Shown: piece by piece, positions 24,581 through 36,560 of the stretch | How the letters are laid out: each line of letters starts with the position of its first letter | How positions within the stretch are numbered: position 1 is the stretch's first letter | Origin: Sclerodactyla briareus | Taxonomy: Eukaryota; Echinodermata; Holothuroidea; Dendrochirotida; Sclerodactylidae | NCBI GenBank assembly: GCA_026419785.1 | Contig: JAODTK010003333.1 | Location: 310,001-374,000, forward strand | DNA: 64,000 bases | Reading direction: 5' to 3' | Made by a program: the position numbers and the translations under genes | The notes under the pieces: generated by a model | Told to the model about the DNA's origin: nothing | The model's input: the letters and a program-made list of their open reading frames with translations, nothing else | The model's database searches: none

Positions 24581-25232
24581 CAAATAATGTCTCTGTTGAG
24601 GTATTGGATGAAAAAAGTTCTTGAGATACCAGTCAATTTCGTTGCAGATGAACAATTTTGATCCTGCATATTAAACTGCTGTGATAGATAGATATTGTAT
24701 AGGCTTCCACGATATGACCGATAGGTCAGCGAAGTTGAATTTCGAAAAATGCGTCCGATTGAAACACTGGGAATAATTAATAAAAAAATGATTTGAGTAT
24801 TGGATCCGTTGATAGGAGCAATAACCTTGGTATAGAGTGAACGCGACATGAGATATTCACTAAATGAGCGAGAAGACAACAAATTTCCGAAGAAAGATGA
24901 TGCTGACAACACGCCACTGTTCTATTCCGAAGAACACTGACAATATTGCACAAATTTAAAAACAATATTGCCCTTTTTGTTGAAGCATTTTGGAAAATGA
25001 AATATTTGTCTTAAAATAAGGTTTGTTCGAACAATTGATCACAATATACGATTATTGCCTATGTGTTACACGAGTCGCGTTCGAATCAACCTAAACTGTT
25101 TTTTTTTTCGTCTGAATATATATATATTCGTTCGATATTGGACCTACTAGGGCCTAACACGATTTTTGTTTCTCTCCTTCGTGTAAGTGTAATCTAATAT
25201 ATGTCTATAAAACGGCCTGTATATGATATTCT
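24581..25232. other. Gap with no supported gene
   Basis: AT-rich DNA. The minus frames 24568-24912 and 24777-24965 may be far upstream LINE A sequence but show no motif I can name. A short TA run lies near 25116-25126. Confidence 0.5.
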
Positions 25233-25505
25233 TATAAATCCATGCTGAGCAGCTAGCACAGCGTCGGGTTCGAATCCCGGTCGGGTCTACTAAGAGTTTT
25301 ATAAATGGTACCCGTTGCCTTCTCGCTAGGCGCTCAGCAGAAGGATTGCATTAGGGACGAACGCTATTGATCGTCTGCGTGTGTCACCCCCCCCCTCCCC
25401 CTCCCCCTAAGAGTATCGCCTTAATCCGTGAAAATACTGTCCTTATCCTGGTCCCCACCCTTATCCGGCCTCGAACATAGGTTCATCCTCCGCTCAGCAA
25501 ATATA
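25233..25505 (+). mobile_element. tRNA-derived SINE, family S1, copy 1
   Basis: Contains 'ctagcacagcgtcgggttcgaatcccggtcgggtc' with a perfect B box GGTTCGAATCC (25267-25277). The A-box side is shortened, so the anticodon part is missing. The body has 'aatggtacccgttgcc', 'gcgctcagcagaaggattg', 'cgtctgcgtgtgtcacccc' and the end 'cctcgaacataggttcatcctccgctcagcaaata'. The same phrases in the same order occur in the copies at 33290 and 33815, which defines the family. A run of C interrupts the middle (near 25387). Confidence 0.8.
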
Positions 25506-25929
25506 TCATCGGAAGAAAAGAACAAAAAGAACCAAGTTGCGATCTATAGACGCCTGACACAATTATTCCCTTTCTGTAAGTGAAGGTTTCTATTAGTGTA
25601 ATCATTGTCATCGTGGAAAAATGTAATAACAGTGTCACCTCGACATGGAAGTTTGTCAAACCATCATTTTGTCGGTTCAACGTTGAAGAAATAATGAAAG
25701 GACCACAGGAATGAAGTGATATTTTCTCTGTCAAATGTACTGAACGCCATGCGTATCGTCGCTAACAATACTGGGAAGATGTCAACTTTATTCGCATTTA
25801 CTGAAATTTTGTTCCTCGCAACGGAATTTGATCCTATCGGAACGTCACTATTTTGTTGTCATGGTTACAAATGTTTTCCGTAGGCATTTTAGCTCATAAA
25901 GCATGTCTACACTGGATCTGTATGCGTCG
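25506..25929. other. Gap between SINE and LINE ORF1 relic
   Basis: No gene recognised; short frames only. Confidence 0.5.
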
Positions 25930-26560
25930 CTCACACCTCACGTCAACAATCTGCCAGCTCGCGCAAACCTGTCTAGAGGGGCTGCGTTTTTCACACATAC
26001 CCACCAACTACCTATCTCGACAACCACCACCTCCTCATCCCCCACGATCCTGTTTACCCTCGCACTAATGTCCTCTACCCTAGCTCCCGGAAGACAAACG
26101 CGCGTACGCTTCAGCTTATCCACGCGACTAAATACCCTGTCCACATACCGGACAATCGAATCCCCCACCAGCAAAAACTTCCCTTTTACCTTATCCCTCC
26201 CCCAAAGTCCAGCTGCCCCTTTCCCTCATCCACCGCGACTGGAACCACCGGCTCTGACTTTCGCCCCGTCCTCTGTACTCTCCCCCGCCCCACCTCCATC
26301 CAACTGACCCCCCTGCACCGCCTCCTCAACTGCCAGCACACTACAACTGTTCCTAGTGTCAAGGCCAGGATCAACCACTACTCCGTTGTATCGGCAGCAG
26401 CAAACCCCTCCTAACCTCTTCCCACTGACACTCACGTGCCCCAAGCCTCGCTTCAAGCTCGTCTCGTCTATGACACGTCTTACCTCTATGCTACCACCTC
26501 TACTACTACTATAACGCATCACTCTCTGTCCATCACATTTGATGAAGTATACCGGTATAT
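25930..26560 (-). pseudogene. LINE ORF1 relic with SGNH-esterase-like block
   Basis: On the minus strand, 25938-26174 reads 'LVGDSIVRYVDR', then 'PGARVEDISARVNRIVGDEE' and 'VVVVEIGS'. This matches the first blocks of the SGNH/GDSL-esterase-like domain found in ORF1 proteins of CR1/L2-type LINEs, where GDS holds the nucleophile Ser and a later 'VVHVGTND' block supplies catalytic residues. Here the second block has become 'VEIGSWWV', so the GTN part is lost. The part upstream (26226-26522, minus) is Gly/Val/Arg-rich with 'CSVLAVEEAVQGG' and probably covers the variable N-terminal half; a stop or shift separates it from the esterase part. No RT is seen next to it. Confidence 0.65.
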
Positions 26561-29500
26561 CATTTCATCGTAGGCCTATCCCTCAGGGACTTATCTCCGT
26601 ATGGCTGTCATCATATGTGGCAATCAAGCATTTCAGTCACCTTACAAGGTCTCCACATTCGCACGTGGCAGCGTGAGAAACTTCGTGGAGACAAATGCTC
26701 TCACGTTCTCAATATGATTCGCAATCGATTTACTCAAAGTGCAGCCAGAGGTCCACTGACAAGCATGGGATAGCAATCCCATGCATGTAGTCGGGGATCC
26801 AGGCCGCCACCTTTCGAGAGGACCTGGCATGGTTTGAGAGACTATTTATCTGTTTATCATCTCCTAGGCCAGACGTTAAGGTAACCTGAATAAGTGGTCT
26901 ACCCAACCGGAATTAACACGAATTGACGTTACAACGGAATATCTGAAATCGACTCGAAGCATGCGTTTTGGGCGAAGAGTCTCGAGTAGGGACCAATCCA
27001 TTGCTAACGAGGACATCCGGAGAAGAGAGATACCGTATTGGATATCAATGGACAGGGTTATCGCTCTTCTACATTTCAGTGAAAGTTGTATGCTGGTGTC
27101 ACCAGAGGTGAAAAAGAATAATTATATAGGCCTACGAAATTCAGAACAGGAACCAAACTAGCAAATATTCCGGTAAACATGAGTACCATATACCTAATGT
27201 CCAAAAGATTTTCATATGTTGTATCAATAAAAATATTGAAGAATACTACGTCCGTGGCTGAACACCTGAAAACTGAAAACATCGATGTTTAGAAATATTT
27301 AGCGAACGGCGTCAGTCGACCCTCGACCTCGTATAAAACTGAAACATATGTCAATATAGAAATGAGAAGAGGTCAATGTCTATCTGATGCGTTTAAATTG
27401 TCTAAAAATCAGACTAATCTTGTCATATTGTTCAAGCCGTTAGGGCGCTATGGCAATTCATGTCCAAAAACCGGTATTTATTCCTGGAGATTAAAACTTC
27501 TCACAGTCCCAGTCTGCTACTCGGAAATACCTAACTATATGACGTCTATGACATTCCAGTAACACGTTCAATCCCTACCAAGGTCAGTAATAAACTAGTG
27601 AGCAATGAAAGGACATGCTCGCTGTTTCCGTGTTCAAGTAATTAAGTGAAAGAACAAAAAATGACGAAGGAAACGACTGACGAATTAGTTTCTGAAATTT
27701 CGCAGAAGGAAGGACCGGAACGGGAAACGTTCTCGGGCATTTCATAGGTCTCGACATGTAATTCCATTTTGAAATATGGAATAACAAAATGGCGCATGTA
27801 CGAGTTTCGTGTTTGTGAACAGTTAAACAAATCTAAATTCTCCAGAACAAGAATGCATACTGGACCTAGTATTTGCTGTCTGGGCTTATACAGACAGAGC
27901 TGGCTGTCACTGATATCTCTGTGGGGGCTACAAAAATCGGTTGACCTGCTGACGGATTCTTCGGACTAGTGAGGAAAATGTGAGGAAACCCGAGCTGATG
28001 CTCTGGAGTATAAACTAGTGCAATTCGCTCAGAACAGAAGAAATGATTATGTGTTATAGTACTGCAACCGATTTTCATAGCCCCCTAAATAATGACTGAT
28101 GAGAGCTTCCAAACCTTTTACAGTTGTTACTGATATAAGTTTTATGTACCGCTATCGGGGAAGTACTGAGTCTCTACAACTGATAGTTTGGAAAGAACCT
28201 TGCAAAATGTTTACAAATGAACTGGTGTTTCGTGCTGGCAAATTCAGCGAATCGCGTCTTCGGTAGCGTCGCTATATCGCGTTTTCAGGGAAGTTGCAAC
28301 CGAGCGGTTTTCCAAGCCTGCGATCAAGTTCGGCTCCCTACAGTGGAATTCCCAAAGGTGGAATAAGACCTTGTTCACTGCCGATGTTCAGACTGTTTGA
28401 ATGGCAATCAGTCTTATGGGGACTTCTCAGGCCACTCTTGTATGGTCGTGTTCATGCACATTTGTGTTGCTTCCCTGCATAATTCTACCACTAATAATAA
28501 GTAAGGCTTCCATAGCCGGATGTCCATTTCGGAACTTAGTTTAATGCTGGTCTGGTAATGTATACCATGGCGCCCGCTCACGGGTTAACGCACATGTTTT
28601 TGTCCTGCGATAAATGACCACCTTGTGCTACGACTATATAATTAGGTCACCTATCTATTATTGATCCTAACCTTTAGGAGCAATATTGACTTGAAACAAC
28701 GCTGCTGTACATGTGTCCATTTATAGACAACCGAGTAGCGTTACTTTAAATCTGTAATCCTAAATCCCAACTACTTAAAATTGATTAGAAGAAGCCAGTA
28801 TTGTCAATCAAAAACTACTTAAAATATGCGACATTCTATGGCTGAAAGTAATGACTCAAGATATAGCGCGCAGTCAAATTATTATTCTCAATGTTACCCT
28901 TTGCGTTTGTTATTTATATGTTTTGAAATGAACGCGCTGGGCCCCTCGTACCGTCCAAGGGATGGTGGATTAAATAGTCAATCGCTATGCTATAAAAAAA
29001 ATGTATATATAAGAAAATATAAGAATTGGTCAACAAATCATAGAAACCTTTGGTGAGGTTCCTTGGCAGCTTGGTCAGTGATTCAGATATTCGATCACGC
29101 AAATTTCTCGTTTCAAGTTGCGGACCCGTGCACGAAGGTCATAAATCTGTCGAAACTCCGGGTCAATTCGAATCTACGTAAACGTGCGGGGAGGATATTA
29201 TCCTTGAAAGCATATAATGATGATGATGGGAGATTATTTTCAATATCAGTTTTCGAGGAAAGACAAATTACGCATTCAAATCATTATGTGGATGGAGTAA
29301 TGACGATATAGAAACGGAAAGAATGAAGGATGACTTGGGGAGTATTAGGATTTCCAATAAATTCGCGCATATTTAGAACGTCCTTGCCTTATTGACTTGA
29401 GTGGTATTGACTTGAACGATATTCTATACCTCGGAACTGCCTGCTATCACTTACACGTCGGAGAGATTTGAAATTGCTCTGGCTAATAAACTAGGGAGGC

Positions 29501-29828
29501 GGAAACGGGTTACATTACCCGAAGCAGCCATAGCCAGATGCAGTTAGGAAGGTGAATGGGTGGATCGGTTTTCCGATGAGTAGGTGGGGTGGGTTTAGTG
29601 AAGGTTAACAGTACGCCCACTCTTGCGGTGGGAATGATCAGGGGATTAATCGCACACAATCGCACACAAATTCAATTTATTAACATTATTACTTTTCCAT
29701 TGAGTAACGTGTATTCAGGAAACACTGTAGAGCAGGAACCGTGACTAAGATTAAAGGCAAAGTTGCTCAATGGTTGACATTGGGAAATGGATACAGATGA
29801 CTTATTTAACCGTTCGTGTCCGCGTTTG
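26561..29828. other. Long gap with no supported gene
   Basis: About 3.2 kb of AT-rich DNA. Frames of 60-88 codons on both strands (26642-26830 minus, 27362-27562 plus, 29063-29311 plus and others) show no domain I know and often overlap. Nothing supported. Confidence 0.55.
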
Positions 29829-30091
29829 TAGGCTCTACTTTTAAAATGAAAATATGAATACTACCAGCATAAGCGCCGCGTTCAAAATGTGATCGTTAAT
29901 GAATTTGTAAGCACACATTGTGTATGCATTTCCAAATGCGCGTTATTCCTCTGATACGATAGGCTGTACTTTTAAAATGGAAATATGAATACTACCAGCA
30001 TAAGCGCCGTGTTCAAATTGTGATCGTTAATAAAATTCTGTACGCACACATTGTGTATGCATTTCCAAATGCGCGTTATTCCTCGGTACGA
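29829..30091 (+). repeat. Tandem duplication, 131-bp unit, two copies
   Basis: Copy 1 is 29829-29959 and copy 2 is 29960-30091. Both start 'taggct.tacttttaaaatg.aaatatgaatactaccagcataagcgcc' and end 'acacattgtgtatgcatttccaaatgcgcgttattcct'. They differ at only a handful of bases, so the duplication is fairly young. Confidence 0.95.
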
Positions 30092-30435
30092 ATACCTCAT
30101 GATCGCGGAGTCGGCTTCATTGAATGATACATAACAAAAATGACTATTTAATTTTTTAAACTGTTTTGGCAGGATTTATTGAGAGGTGATTTAATAACTG
30201 ATCATAGAATTCCCTCTCATCACGATGCCCGAGGCGTGCACATAACTTTTAAATCATTCAATATTTCACGACTCCTATTTGAGCATATGTGAACTTTCTC
30301 CCGGGCTATTTACCTGAAAACAAATAATATAATATAGGGGGGCAATTCTTTGACGTTCAATTTTTGACGGAAGAACAATTATCCAATTCAACCAAAAAAT
30401 GTGTAAAGGGTGAAACTATCCCTCTCACTTTAGAT
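30092..30435. other. Spacer between two tandem duplications
   Basis: AT-rich DNA; no gene or repeat recognised. Confidence 0.5.
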
Positions 30436-31095
30436 GCCGAGCGATTAGGCGGGTATAATGGGTAAACCAACTCAGACAGGTAGCTGAAACCACGTGCATG
30501 TAGGTAGGTAGGCAGGCAGGTGGCTGGTATGTATCAGTCCAGATGGGGCTATGGGTATCGGGTTGTAGTTAAATTTAACCGATGCGTTGACAGATGCGGT
30601 CGAGGCTACTGATAAAATCACACCGATACAGTCATTGCCGAATATTTTTATTTTTTATATATAGGTTTATATAGGGTATCTTTCATTTGAACACATTCTA
30701 CGAAAGGTGCATTGAGTTGTTCAGTACTATTCACCAGATTTATTCAAATAAATACCAACAGAGACAACAAGCCGAGGATTAGGAGGGTATAATGGGTAAA
30801 CCACCCAGACAGGTAGCAGAAACCACATGCATGTAGGTAGGTAAGCGGCTGGTAGGTATTGGTCCAGATGGGGCTATGGGTATCGGGGGTAAATAAATTT
30901 AACCGATGCGTTGACAAATGCGGAGGAGGCTATCGATAAATCACACCAATACAGTCAATAGCCGATTTTTTTAAATATTGATATATCGGTTCATATAGGG
31001 TATCTTCCATTCGAAACATTCAACGGAAGGTGCATTGAATTGTTTATTACTATTCACCAGATTCATTCAAATAAATACCACCACAAAGATTAATT
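30436..31095 (+). repeat. Tandem duplication, ~335-bp unit, two copies
   Basis: Copy 1 is 30436-30770 and copy 2 is 30771 to about 31095. Each begins 'gccgag.gattag' and contains 'gggtataatgggtaaacca', 'gcatgtaggtaggta', 'ccagatggggctatgggtatcggg', 'atttaaccgatgcgttgaca', 'catatagggtatct' and 'ctattcaccaga'. Copy 2 is slightly shorter through small deletions. An internal GTAG run (for example 30501-30520) is a microsatellite seed. No reading frame is shared by both copies. Confidence 0.95.
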
Positions 31096-32639
31096 ACTTA
31101 ACAGAACCATCTGAGATCAGGTCAAGTCGACCAATGTCATTTCACTTTAACTACGGAAGTCTTAATTTAACTGTGATCGGGTGTCGCAATACTCGCTGTA
31201 CTGAGAAAACATGGCCTCCACCATAGTGATTGAGCACTAGGACCTAGAAACTCCCATACAGAGCAACGCGGTATTATAGTTTATTTAGTCGTACTGTAGA
31301 AAAAAAATCTTGATGACAGAGAGAGTAAATTTATATGAGAGATAGCATGAATCGTACGTCGATATCAACATGAGGCTAATGAATGGGGCTCATACAAACG
31401 ATGGTGTATCTATTATAGAAAAGAACATAACAGAGACAAGGTTCATACCTGATCATGATTTCCATGTAATTTAGTAATAGTAGTAATTTAGGATTTTAGA
31501 CCCACTGATGTGAAATAAAACAAATGTACTATGTGAACAATCCGAGGGTACAATCGAAAACTATGGCCTACTTGTGCTGAGGTAATAAGAGTTGTGGTCA
31601 GTGTCGACCGAATCGTTGTTCCAGCTCAGCATTCATCCCTTTGCCAGGTAGTGCCATCCTATGTTTAGGCAGAGGTAGGAACAATAAATTGTTCAGTTCA
31701 AGTCAAATCGATCGCAATATATGAACGATTCAAGTCCATCAGTCAAGTCACTGTACAACCCAATTATCGCAATTACATGATCGGGGCAAGTTACCAGCAT
31801 TTTCAACACGTCACAAGTGCAACTTTATTGTCCCCATTTCGTTTTTTTAGCCGCACCTGCCAGTGCGTAGCCGGAATCTTCAATCTAGGGAGGGGGAATA
31901 TTCTGGGGGTCGCACAGTAACAGCTGGTATTGCGTAGGGCATGCACTATTCTCTTTGTGATTGTTCGGGGGAGTTAAGTGGAGCTTCAACGAGGAGCTCC
32001 AGCGATCCTCCCTCTGGCTAATGAAGGAAATATTAGTGATTGAGGTCTATATGGATGACAATCAAGCACGTGCTCATGTAGAGACGGGAACACGATCATC
32101 CAGGCTTGGTTCCTAGATTTTTCCGTCTCAAGACCTGTGTATGCATGCATTGCCCAGACACCCTGGTAGCTGACCATGGTGTGATCCTCTACTTCTCCGT
32201 GACCTAGCGACGATAATAACATCCCTATGCATTCCCTAGGACTGCAGAACACAGCACTCCAGCCGGGGGTTCCTAATTTCCCCCTATTTTTATGAATGAG
32301 CCCCAAAAACGTATTTTGCGCAATAAAGGTCGCACACTATGTCCCCCCCTCCCGGATTTTTTTTTCCCTGAAGTGGTGACACCTTCCACTGCCTGACTTT
32401 TAGGATGGGGGGTTTCAAGGGCGCGACAACTTATTGGCTCCCGCGTGTTTCGGAAGGTGATGCCGACACCATTCTTGCACTCAACCTAGGTTCACTTCTC
32501 ATTATGTATAATCCAATTAATTTCTAAACCAAAACGAATTGATATAACTGATAAAAGCTTGGCGTGCTGGCCGTGGTTTCACGTCATCCAATCAGGCACC
32601 GTGTTAGTGAGATGTTTGGGCTGGGCGTGAAACGAACAT
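31096..32639. other. Gap with no supported gene
   Basis: No recognised gene. A 106-codon minus-strand frame (31986-32306) has no identifiable domain. A C-rich then T-rich stretch lies near 32343-32370. Confidence 0.5.
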
Positions 32640-32985
32640 GGATTTCCCACAGTGAGTACATAATCCCCATGTTTTTGGGGCCAGATTTAAAGTCATCTGA
32701 GGTCAAAAGATGTTAACTAATGCAATCTTGTTAATCAATAAGTCCAGGATCCTGTTTGATCGGTCGAAATTTTGTATGCAACTTTCTATGGGGAGTACAA
32801 AATCCATATTTCAGTGTAGACCAGGCCAATATAGAAGATGGATATTGTAACAAATGTATATTTTGGCTAATTCAATTTTTTGGCCTGGATTGATGGAATT
32901 TCCACTTTGTATGTGAGTTCCTCATATTGAGTACTACATAATACTTATTGTAACTTGTAACCATGTGAAGTTGACAATGCTCAGC
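32640..32985 (+). repeat. Degenerate repeat, ~138-bp period, three units
   Basis: 'gtgagtacataatcc' near 32655, 'gggagtacaaaatcc' near 32793 and 'tgagtactacataat' near 32930 are spaced by about 138 bases. Text before them is also shared in part ('gaaattttgtatgcaactttct', 'gaatttccactttgtatgtgagtt'). Strongly diverged, so old. Confidence 0.55.
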
Positions 32986-33286
32986 TTGATCAAGGCAGAG
33001 CAGTCAAAGAATCACTGAGCCTCTGGCTTTTCCCGATTTGGGCTCTCAATTGACGAATATTGGACACATCGTTATTGGTCAAAAATGTTTCACGTGGCTA
33101 AGTGAGCGCTTATAAAAATTAAAGTGCTACTAAAATAGGTGGACTACCACCAGACCTGGTCAGTGATATTTGCCTATGGTACCTATGGTTGTTTTCATGG
33201 ATTGCACGTCAGCGGGTTGAAGCATTGAATTGAGCTATCATGCTGAGAACGGCAAAGCGCTGCTAAACAAATGTTTCTTCTCCTAT

Positions 33287-33622
33287 AAATTCGGTGGCAC
33301 AGTTGGTAGAGCGTCGGCCATCCACCCAGTAGACCAAGGTTCGATTCCCGGTCGGGTCATCCCAAAGACTGTGAAAATGGTACCTGTTGCATCTTGCCAG
33401 ACGCACAGTACAAGGGATTGGAGCGGGGACAAACGAGGATAGGCAATTTGCAAGTTGCGTGTGATTACCCCACCCGCACATTGAGATCCCATCAAAGAAG
33501 CATGCCTTATCCCGGTACCTGGTGAGGGATTCGCATCTAACAATAGGTGGCAGTACCAGTCGGCATCCTTGCTGGGCCTTGTATAGGTTCGATCCTCTGC
33601 TCGGCAAGTACACTATAAAAAC
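33287..33622 (+). mobile_element. tRNA-derived SINE, family S1, copy 2 (most complete)
   Basis: Starts with 'cggtggcacagttggtagagcgtcggcc', an A box at 33295-33313, and has the B box GGTTCGATTCC at 33338-33348, 25 bases later. The body follows in the same order as copy 1 ('aaaatggtacctgttgc', 'cgcacagta..aagggattgg', 'ggggacaaacga') and ends with 'ggccttgtataggttcgatcctctgctcggcaagta'. The internal polymerase III promoter would drive its own transcript; no protein is encoded. The long minus-strand frames across it are shadows of the repeat. Confidence 0.85.
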
Positions 33623-33814
33623 AACGTGTTGTCATGGACTAGTGATACATTATGGGTGGAGCGGACATTTCGGCCAACGGTAATTAAATGGGCCTAATGA
33701 GAAGTGAAAAAACTACAAAAATCGATGAATGTTCCTTCTTCTACAGAGAGGTTTGATTACCATCAAACTGGTATGAAATGTATTTATTCATGGATCCGTG
33801 GGTACCGAAGTCGT

Positions 33815-34055
33815 TGTGGACAATACGATTTGTAGAAAGTCAGCCATTCCATCCTGGAATTTGTGGTTCGAAACCCGGTCAGGTCATGCCCGTCTGCGTG
33901 CTATCAACTCCCACCCCCACATAAAGTACCGCTAACCGGAGCTCTGCCTAACTCTGTACCGCTGAAGGAATGCGCAAGCTGCGAAAACGTGCTGTAACTA
34001 GGTCTGCAGCCGTGTTGGGCCTTGAATAAGTTAGATCCCCTACTGTAAACACCTG
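33815..34055 (+). mobile_element. tRNA-derived SINE, family S1, copy 3 (shortened)
   Basis: B box GGTTCGAAACC at 33865-33875, then 'ccggtcaggtcatgcccgtctgcgtg', with an internal part of the body missing compared with copy 2, and the family end 'gttgggccttgaataagttagatcccctactg'. It lies only ~200 bases after copy 2, in the same direction. Confidence 0.7.
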
Positions 34056-35714
34056 CAAACTTGCAGTATTTAACTATGGGTATTTTGGGATTTGAGGTCA
34101 AACGATAGGCATAATGAGCTATTATGTATACGAAAACAAAAAAGGTGAAATCCTTTCCGTCCTATATATTACTATGATGGTGAGTGGTGAGTGTTATCGT
34201 GGGCTAGTGGTCCTCTTGGTCTTTTATAAATGTCGACTAATCTGGGACACCATGTGTTTTTGACCGATGAGTTATCGATGATCCTTAAAGTCATTAGAGG
34301 GATGAGTCATTGAAGGGATATAATAAGCAATTGTATGAAGGGCATGATGAGCCATTGTGAGAGAAGAAAAACACAAAGCATATGACACCAATAATGAGCA
34401 TTACATTTTCCTAAAAATTATGGAGTATAGGGTGACCAGTGTATAGCTCTAACTGATGGTTCATATGGTATGTGTGGAATTAGAGATCAGGTAGGGGTCG
34501 GGTCAGCAGGTTACCTAGGATATATTGCAAAGGGTTACGAAGATTGGACATGTTACTGCAGATTCACTTGAATGATTATTGGAGTAGTGAGTCAACGAGG
34601 TTCAATTGTGAGTCGCAAATACACCATTTTATCTGGAATGGAAACTATTGCCATTTGTGCGGTGTTAGGCTACAGCCTATTGTTAACTCTAGTGTACACT
34701 GGACATGATACAAAAAAAAATTTAATGATCAAAATCTTACAGTCTAGGCAAGCCGCTATATTCCTACCTTACCCCCTACAGAAAAGTCTCACTTAGAAGC
34801 AAGATTATTCGAATTTACCTCTTTCACTCCTCCGAAAAGTGGCTAGGGACGGCGTTTGCCAATAATTGAGGAGAATTAGGCGTTTCCATACGGTGAACGC
34901 CCTTTGGGGTATTATTGTATTAAATAAATAAACTTATTCCTCGGATTCTAGAGTCGAATATTTCGAATGCTTACACTCACTGGTAAAAATATACATTTAG
35001 CATTGCCAGGAGAGGGGTTAAAACATGAAATGTATGTTACCCAGCAGATGTTAATTAAATGAAACCAGGGGATTTTACCATATTGTTGACCTTGATGGAA
35101 TTAAAAACGGGTAATAATTCCTCACGTCAGCTGAGGGCACACGTCAGTACAAAACACAACGAGATGTTCGAGTGTTTCATGAGGGGCCCTAAAACCATGC
35201 TGTAGCTAGATTACATGTATATTTGGTTTTACTGGAACATGAAAATACTAAGAGCTTCCGTTAAAGCATCGCGTTTGACGACAACAGTCTTAAATAAACG
35301 CATATTCCGGAATATGGTCATGAGTCCCTAAACCACTTGTGGTCGGGATCCATGTAGGTAGTCATCTCTACAGCCGGCGAAACCAAGGACCAGGTGTTTA
35401 TTGCAAGTTCTCCGAGGTTATGTATATTATTGCGGAAGAATGCAGGTGATTATTTGTTGCAATAACTCTGAAAACCCTGTAAGTTGTCTTCTTTTTCGTT
35501 AAATTAAAACGTTCAACTTTACCGTGCGCCTATGAAGTCCCGGGATGAATGCTCGACACAAGCAAAACGACCCTCGCTGGAGGAACGAAAAAAATGTATG
35601 TAGTTCTTTCCGTCTACGCTCCAGCATCCACTCGGGGATCAGTCGGTCCATCTGATTTTGAAGGTGATGCGTTTTCGCAACGAGCGCCCAGATGAGTTTT
35701 TTATTGCCGTCGGT
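34056..35714. other. Gap; possible retroposon tail near 34850-34932
   Basis: No supported gene. 'ggtgaacgccctttggggtattattgtattaaataaataaac' (34891-34932) has the look of a retroposon 3' tail, but I cannot tie it to an element. Confidence 0.45.
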
Positions 35715-35798
35715 TTGTGAAGCGCTTTAGAGCAATCCTTGACTGATTGGGGCGCTATATAAATTGTGTATATTATTATCATTATTTTTCTTATTATT
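35715..35798 (+). mobile_element. Orphan CR1-like LINE 3' tail
   Basis: 'gtgaagcgctttagagcaatccttgactgattggggcgctatataaatt' followed by an impure ATT run. LINE C ends on the minus strand with a very similar text ('gtgaagtgcattgagcag...gcgctatataaattta' then ATT repeats, 60211-60285). No LINE coding sequence is visible upstream, so this is either an extremely 5'-truncated LINE or the end of a SINE that shares the tail. Confidence 0.7.
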
Positions 35799-35799
35799 A

Positions 35800-36560
35800 A
35801 TGAGTGGCTTTAAACGAGGGTGTTATCGGAATAGGGAGAGGGAGAGAGCAAGCAGCTTTGTTGTACACCCAGTTGATAGCGGCGATGGCGATGTCAGACA
35901 GGCTATGTCGGAGTAATACTGGGCGACGTGTAACGAACGCCTCGCCGGTGAGGAGTTGTAATAGGTTTTCTCGGATTCAGTCCGGTAGCTAGTCGGAGCC
36001 AGGTTATCCGGTGGGTTAAAGTGGGTGGAAGGCGAAAGAATCGTTGCACTTGAATTAGATTACGATTGCAACATTGCAGTATTAGGACCGGCGAGTTATC
36101 ACGTTACCACCCCAATCAGAAAACTTGAGGCGAGGGTAACTTACTAGTCGGGCTACGGACTAAGCAACGGTCCTTGGTCGACGAGGTCTACTCTGTGACC
36201 TGTGAGAGAACGTCGAGAACCAGGGAGACCGAGCCTGGGTGCTCTCCCTTGATCGAAGCCGTGAGTGAGGATGGGGAATGCTCAGGGGAGAGTGCGCGCG
36301 AACGAGGTCTGTCTGGATGTCGACTGAGAATGAAGAACAGCGGCTCTTCCGCAATGGCTGTAATATAGCCAAGCGTAACGATGAATCGCCAAGCGGAGCC
36401 AGGAGGAGCTCGACGTGGCGACCTTGAAGGGGTGGGGAGGAGGTTGATGCAACCGCATACGGTGATTGTACGGATCCAAGTGGGACCCGTTGGGACAAAT
36501 GATAGGCCAAAGTGCTGAGGAACGCCTCTTAGGGGCCGACAATGATACGGAACCTTCACT
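35800..36560. other. GC-rich block of unknown nature
   Basis: Higher in G+C than its surroundings. Three overlapping minus-strand frames (36160-36608) and plus-strand frames (35804-35992, 36174-36368) are open together, which is expected in GC-rich DNA and is not evidence of coding. The proteins are Ser/Arg/Pro-rich and not recognisable. It begins right after the orphan LINE tail. It may be part of an unknown element or an untranslated leader. Confidence 0.4.

Noticed and set aside
33290-33362. Possible functional tRNA gene
   Set aside because: A and B boxes are good, but the acceptor ends do not pair and the sequence continues into a body shared with two other copies, so it is a SINE.
33263-33613. 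116-codon and 86-codon minus-strand frames
   Set aside because: Both lie antisense within SINE copy 2 and are shadows of it.
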